DNA of 64,000 bases. Origin: Eumeta japonica. Its lineage: Eukaryota > Arthropoda > Insecta > Lepidoptera > Psychidae. Numbering within the stretch: the stretch's first letter is position 1; each line of letters opens with the position of its first letter. The notes under the pieces were generated by a model. That model made no database searches. It had not been told where the DNA came from and worked only from the letters and a program-made list of their open reading frames with translations. Below, in pieces: positions 60,486 to 64,000 of this stretch. Both the position numbers and the translations under genes were made by a program. Where the stretch lies: assembly GCA_005406025.1 (NCBI GenBank), contig BGZK01000145.1, positions 496,001 to 560,000 of the forward strand, in the 5' to 3' direction.

Positions 60486-61605
60486 AGTACGTCGTGATCA
60501 GAAATACCAGTGTAAGATGTTTTCTTTTTCCTTTTGAACGTTGTGCTTTCGTATTGTGACGTCTATAGGCCTTTAACATCAGCGATTATTACTTTATTTC
60601 TAATTTTTCAAACTAAGTTTTTAAATGTGACAAATTTTTTAGCTTACATTAGATTTAAATGAAATGAGGCCTTATATTTTGGTCCAAGACAAGCTTTGTC
60701 TATTCGTGATTAAAATACGTTTAGTAATGCCAGAGATGCGCGCGAACAGACAAACAACAAACAAAAATTTTTTAAACCGTAATCTTTTCTTAGATTTTCT
60801 CATTGACCCCTTTTCATTTTTTCATACATACCTTCAATGTACAGATACACCGAGTTTTACTGTTTTATTACATGTAGAGATATATTTAAGATATAGTACT
60901 TAATGAACCTAAATACATCTGCAAAGCATAAACTATTATTTTGAAATCTTTTTATTTCATGTCGATCATAAGCTATTGCCTATCGAGAATGTTTTTATGT
61001 TACGGGGTCGACGAATCAACAGACACGTTTACCGGGGCACGGAGGGATTGGAATCAATTCGACATCATTTAAAAGCTTATAGGTCAATTGGCACGTGGTC
61101 GTAATTCAAACCCGGTACTTTCGGCGGAAATCTGACAGCTCCGCCATCATCACTCTCACGGCTGTTGAGTGGTAGTTATGGATTTCATTGAACGTCACAG
61201 TGGTAGTCTGAATTATCGATTTGTCAATTTTATGAGAACGAATAATCTACGTACAAAACAGACGATTATGTTTAAATTAATGTTGAGCAAGACTAAACAT
61301 TCTGTCCATTTCTAAGTTACGCTTACACTGCAAATAAATTCAACTAATAGCGTAATAATAGACGAGCGTCACACCATATTTAAAAAAGTTTTATACCGTT
61401 TTAATTTCCGCTCAAAAAATGCATCTTTGCTCTATTACCTTCGGTCACGTAGAGCAGCAAAAGCAGTGAAACACCGTTGATAATCCAATTGAACACAATG
61501 AAGGCGATTTGTGAACACGGGTCCTTCTTTAGCGAAACGGTATACAGATAATTTTACAAGTATATCCAAATTATTAATATCTTAGAAGGGGAAAAAGTTG
61601 TACAA
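60486..61605. other. Mostly AT-rich non-coding stretch
   Basis: 61010-61200 is less AT-rich. Nothing recognisable. Confidence 0.4.
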
Positions 61606-61609
61606 AAAC

Positions 61610-61925
61610 TTCATTCTGTGTACAGCGCCGTCGCCTGCCAGCCGCCACAGAGCGGCATTGGAAATAGTCCGGCGCTTAATGTCACGGACCTGTTGATGTT
61701 GCTCAACGCGAATCCGCCGGGATGCCGCACGCCGGCGTAAACATTTAGAAAGTATCGAAAATGGCCGATCGCCTGACGCAAAAAAAAAACGATACTTACA
61801 TAAAGAGTCTCACAGCTTCTAAAGCGCCGGCGAAGTGTGCCACTGGGCCGCAGGATCACCGACGAGCGGGGCCCGCATGCGCTCGCCGTTCGCTAGAAAC
61901 TTCCATTCGAAGACACAACAGAGCC
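61610..61925. other. GC-richer block, possible conserved non-coding element
   Basis: 'cgccgtcgcctgccagccgc' at about 61625 and 'ccgccgggatgccgcacgcc' near 61712. An 82-codon minus-strand open frame (61611-61859) has no domain. Confidence 0.25.
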
Positions 61926-62111
61926 AGCCCCCGCTATAAATGTTTATTTATTCGTTATTGCCTAATTGATCAATTCCAATGGTCGTTAATAAAAACTTAT
62001 TAAGTGTTTTCATATAGTTTTTATATAAAATTACGTGTCTCTCACGAGAGTGATTTATTTATTTCATTATTGTTTATTTATTTCACCATAATTTAATACA
62101 AAAATTAAACA

Positions 62112-62142
62112 AAGACGACATGTTTTTCAAACATGTCGTCTT
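62112..62142. repeat. Perfect 14-bp hairpin
   Basis: aagacgacatgttt (62112-62125), loop ttc, aaacatgtcgtctt (62129-62142): 14 of 14 bases pair, in AT-rich flanks. Confidence 0.95.
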
Positions 62143-62381
62143 ATAAATTTCGCACTGTTTGTAGGATTAAGCTAGTTCGTTTGACGGTAAACAAGATACG
62201 AATATTGAAAGGAGAGTAAATGCGAGAATAAAGTGAACGAGGTTTTGCTCGCTGTTATGAATAGTAAAAGTGTCTCATGACTAACGCGTTTGGTTGTCCA
62301 TAACGGAATCGTGGTCCCTACGCTAAGGCACAGTAGTGAAAAATAGAAGAGGTAGAAGAAACACAAAAGTAGAATCGACGC

Positions 62382-62628
62382 ATGGAGATACGATTCCTGC
62401 GTAGTGTATCCGGAGTGAATGTCTTTGGAAGAAAGACGCATAGTGTTAGAGAACAATGAGTTTGAATGAAGATGTAGCGAATAAAGTAGAAAAAGGCACA
62501 TTGCTGTGGCTTGGTCATCGGAAAAGGGTGAAAGAAAGTAGACTGGCAAAAGAAATATATGCGGCGAGTATGTGGGATGCAAGGGTCGCTTTAGAAAATA
62601 CCGTGGCGACCGAATTGGTGGCATATTA
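62382..62628 (+). pseudogene. LINE reverse transcriptase C-terminal relic
   Basis: One frame reads MEIRFLRSVSGVNVFGRKTH up to REQ then stop. The next frame continues VANKVEKGTLLWLGHRKRVK and ESRLAKEIYAA. These match the conserved 'EMRFLRxVxGxxxxDR', 'LRWFGHxxRM' and 'RLxKxIYxA' motifs near the end of LINE ORF2 (RTE/jockey-like). A single frameshift separates the blocks. The long minus-strand open frame over the same bases (62172-62708) is a shadow of this remnant. Confidence 0.75.
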
Positions 62629-62670
62629 AAAAAGGGCCAAATTTCATGCATCCGAAACTGACGAGTCCGA

Positions 62671-62722
62671 AAATTTATACTACTATAGTCACCGAAGCTG
62701 GTGATCATAGTAGTATAAATTT
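62671..62722. repeat. 52-bp hairpin with perfect 16-bp outer stem
   Basis: aaatttatactactat (62671-62686) pairs exactly with atagtagtataaattt (62707-62722). The 20-base interior (agtcacc...ggtgatc) adds an imperfect inner stem around 'gaagct'. It lies about 40 bp after the LINE relic. It could be a MITE remnant or a short structured RNA. Confidence 0.9.
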
Positions 62723-63840
62723 CTATTGTATTGCAAATAGAAATTTATTTTATTTTTATGCGAATGTAACCGGCGAATGAGGACATTTAAAAATGGAAAA
62801 CTTGTTTTGTCTATACTTTGCTTTTATCAAATTACATAATTATAAAGATAATAAAATCCATTTCATCACGGGTGCCGATATATTATTTTCGAGGGGATGC
62901 TTATTCATACTAAAAAAAATATTTACTTATATCTTGCAGTGTAATTTCTTCCAAGACGCGGGTGGGGGGGGGGGGTGCAATTTCCCCCTCCCATCATCCC
63001 ATATTTAAGATGAAAGTATATATCGACTTCACTTACAGAATATTATAGTTTTTTTTTTTGAGGTGTAACTGCACAAAATCCTCGAATACTGTAGGAGTTC
63101 GAGTTCAGCGACGTCTGATCGGCAACACAGACCGGCGACTCATGCCGTGACATTGACGATGTCCTCATCATAAATTAGTTTCAAGTCGGTGCAGGGCCAC
63201 TGTACTGAATTACAGTGAATATCAATTTCACATCGATTTACCCACGGAATATAAATAGAGTAGGAAAAATTTGTTCTGTGGATTTACCCTGCGTCAGTAT
63301 CGGGTTTACGCTGACCTGTTTTGAACATGAAGTCAATAACTGGCTAAATTTAATTTATCTTTAGGAGTATTTTTCTATATGACTTGCGTTATTTGATAAG
63401 ACTTTTATTAAAATATTATTAAATATAAATAATGACATACATGATCACGTTACTGCTGACTGAGTAATAAATATTTCGGTCATTTACTTGGGAGTTGGGG
63501 GAATTTGAAGGCAGTAATTGAATAATTGTAATTCTACCTTATTACTTTTAAAATAAAAAAAAAATAACGTCACTCCGGGAATGCCGACAGAAGCGAAAAC
63601 TTGAACAAAACCTGTGTATTTTTTAAATCGTCAAAAATATTTTATTTTGCAGGAAATACTTTTAAATGAAATGTTTTTTATTCATTGTTATAAACTACTA
63701 CTACAAAAATTATATTACAATTTTCATTTAATGTGCTAATGTACATGAAAAATAATGCATATTATTTTACATACAAAAATTGCAATCTATGGCTTAAAAC
63801 GTAAATTTGCAAATACAATACGAAAAGTTCAGACATGAAA
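62723..63840. other. AT-rich stretch with G-run
   Basis: A 12-base G run at 62964-62975 is followed by 'tttccccctccc' 20 bases on, which could pair with it. Otherwise nothing recognisable. Confidence 0.4.
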
Positions 63841-63844
63841 ATAT

Positions 63845-63868
63845 TTATATATATATATATATATATAT
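63845..63868. repeat. TA microsatellite
   Basis: (ta)n followed by 'gttgtacgtatatacacaac', in which atatgttgt and acaacatat can pair. Confidence 0.9.
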
Positions 63869-64000
63869 GTTGTACGTATATACACAACATATGTTTATAT
63901 TATATTTAGCTATATTATCAAAGTATTTCCATCCAAAATCAACACTCGTGCAAACGGGCCAATATATGTGCATACTTATATGTAACTAATTATTTAATTA

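Noticed and set aside
62172..62708. 178-codon minus-strand open frame
   Set aside because: It is antisense to a clear LINE reverse transcriptase remnant on the + strand.
1..64000. tRNA, rRNA, snRNA, known microRNA and CRISPR
   Set aside because: I looked by eye for tRNA B-box words, U1/U6 starts and common insect microRNA sequences on the + strand and found none. A covariance-model search would be decisive. CRISPR is not expected in this type of genome and no spaced identical repeats were seen.

Overview
This window is AT-rich insect nuclear DNA with no convincing complete protein-coding gene. Every open frame I can match to a family is a decayed piece of a transposable element. The interspersed repeats point to a moth or butterfly (Lepidoptera). 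They include 'actagct...gcccgc' elements ending in 'cgcat...ataata', a repeat ending in 'cctccttttttgaagt.gattaaaa', an element that opens with 'aaggttccgta', non-LTR 3' tails ending in 'gaaataaag.cattttgaatttgaatt', and mariner and piggyBac relics. I recognise these families from general knowledge and ran no database search. The sequence looks like a large intergenic region or a very long intron.

Layout. 0-10 kb: three loci of a degenerate 6-bp-period repeat (about 0.3, 2.3 and 9.75 kb), a composite interspersed repeat (1.1-2.06 kb), and GC-rich islets, one carrying a TATA box (3.92 kb). 10-20 kb: a jockey/CR1-type reverse transcriptase fragment with a LINE 3' tail, an 18-bp minisatellite, a piggyBac N-terminal relic and a LINE RT C-terminus (both minus strand), and the first copy of a palindromic TTAA element. 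20-31 kb: a diverged tandem array containing a mariner relic, an islet with an inverted pair of ETS-type sites, the second palindromic TTAA element, several lepidopteran repeats, and a truncated mariner next to a segment with 12-bp inverted termini.

31-45 kb: a 34.98-35.35 kb CpG-rich islet, a minisatellite of about 48 bp x 15 (36.17-36.89 kb), microsatellites, and a nearly full-length dead mariner (43.23-44.31 kb). 45-64 kb: several GC-rich islets that could be cis-regulatory, a perfect 16-bp hairpin at 50.8 kb, a 'ggttccgta' repeat, the third palindromic TTAA element (52.1 kb), a second LINE 3' tail (59.5 kb), a LINE RT remnant, and two strong hairpins near 62 kb.

There is no operon or gene set to describe. 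The window's biology is transposon decay, tandem-repeat growth and possible regulatory islets. The clearest new-looking item is the family of about 205-bp palindromic elements with TTAA ends, present three times. Computed open frames other than those listed start at non-ATG codons or are short and compositionally driven, and I do not support them as genes.
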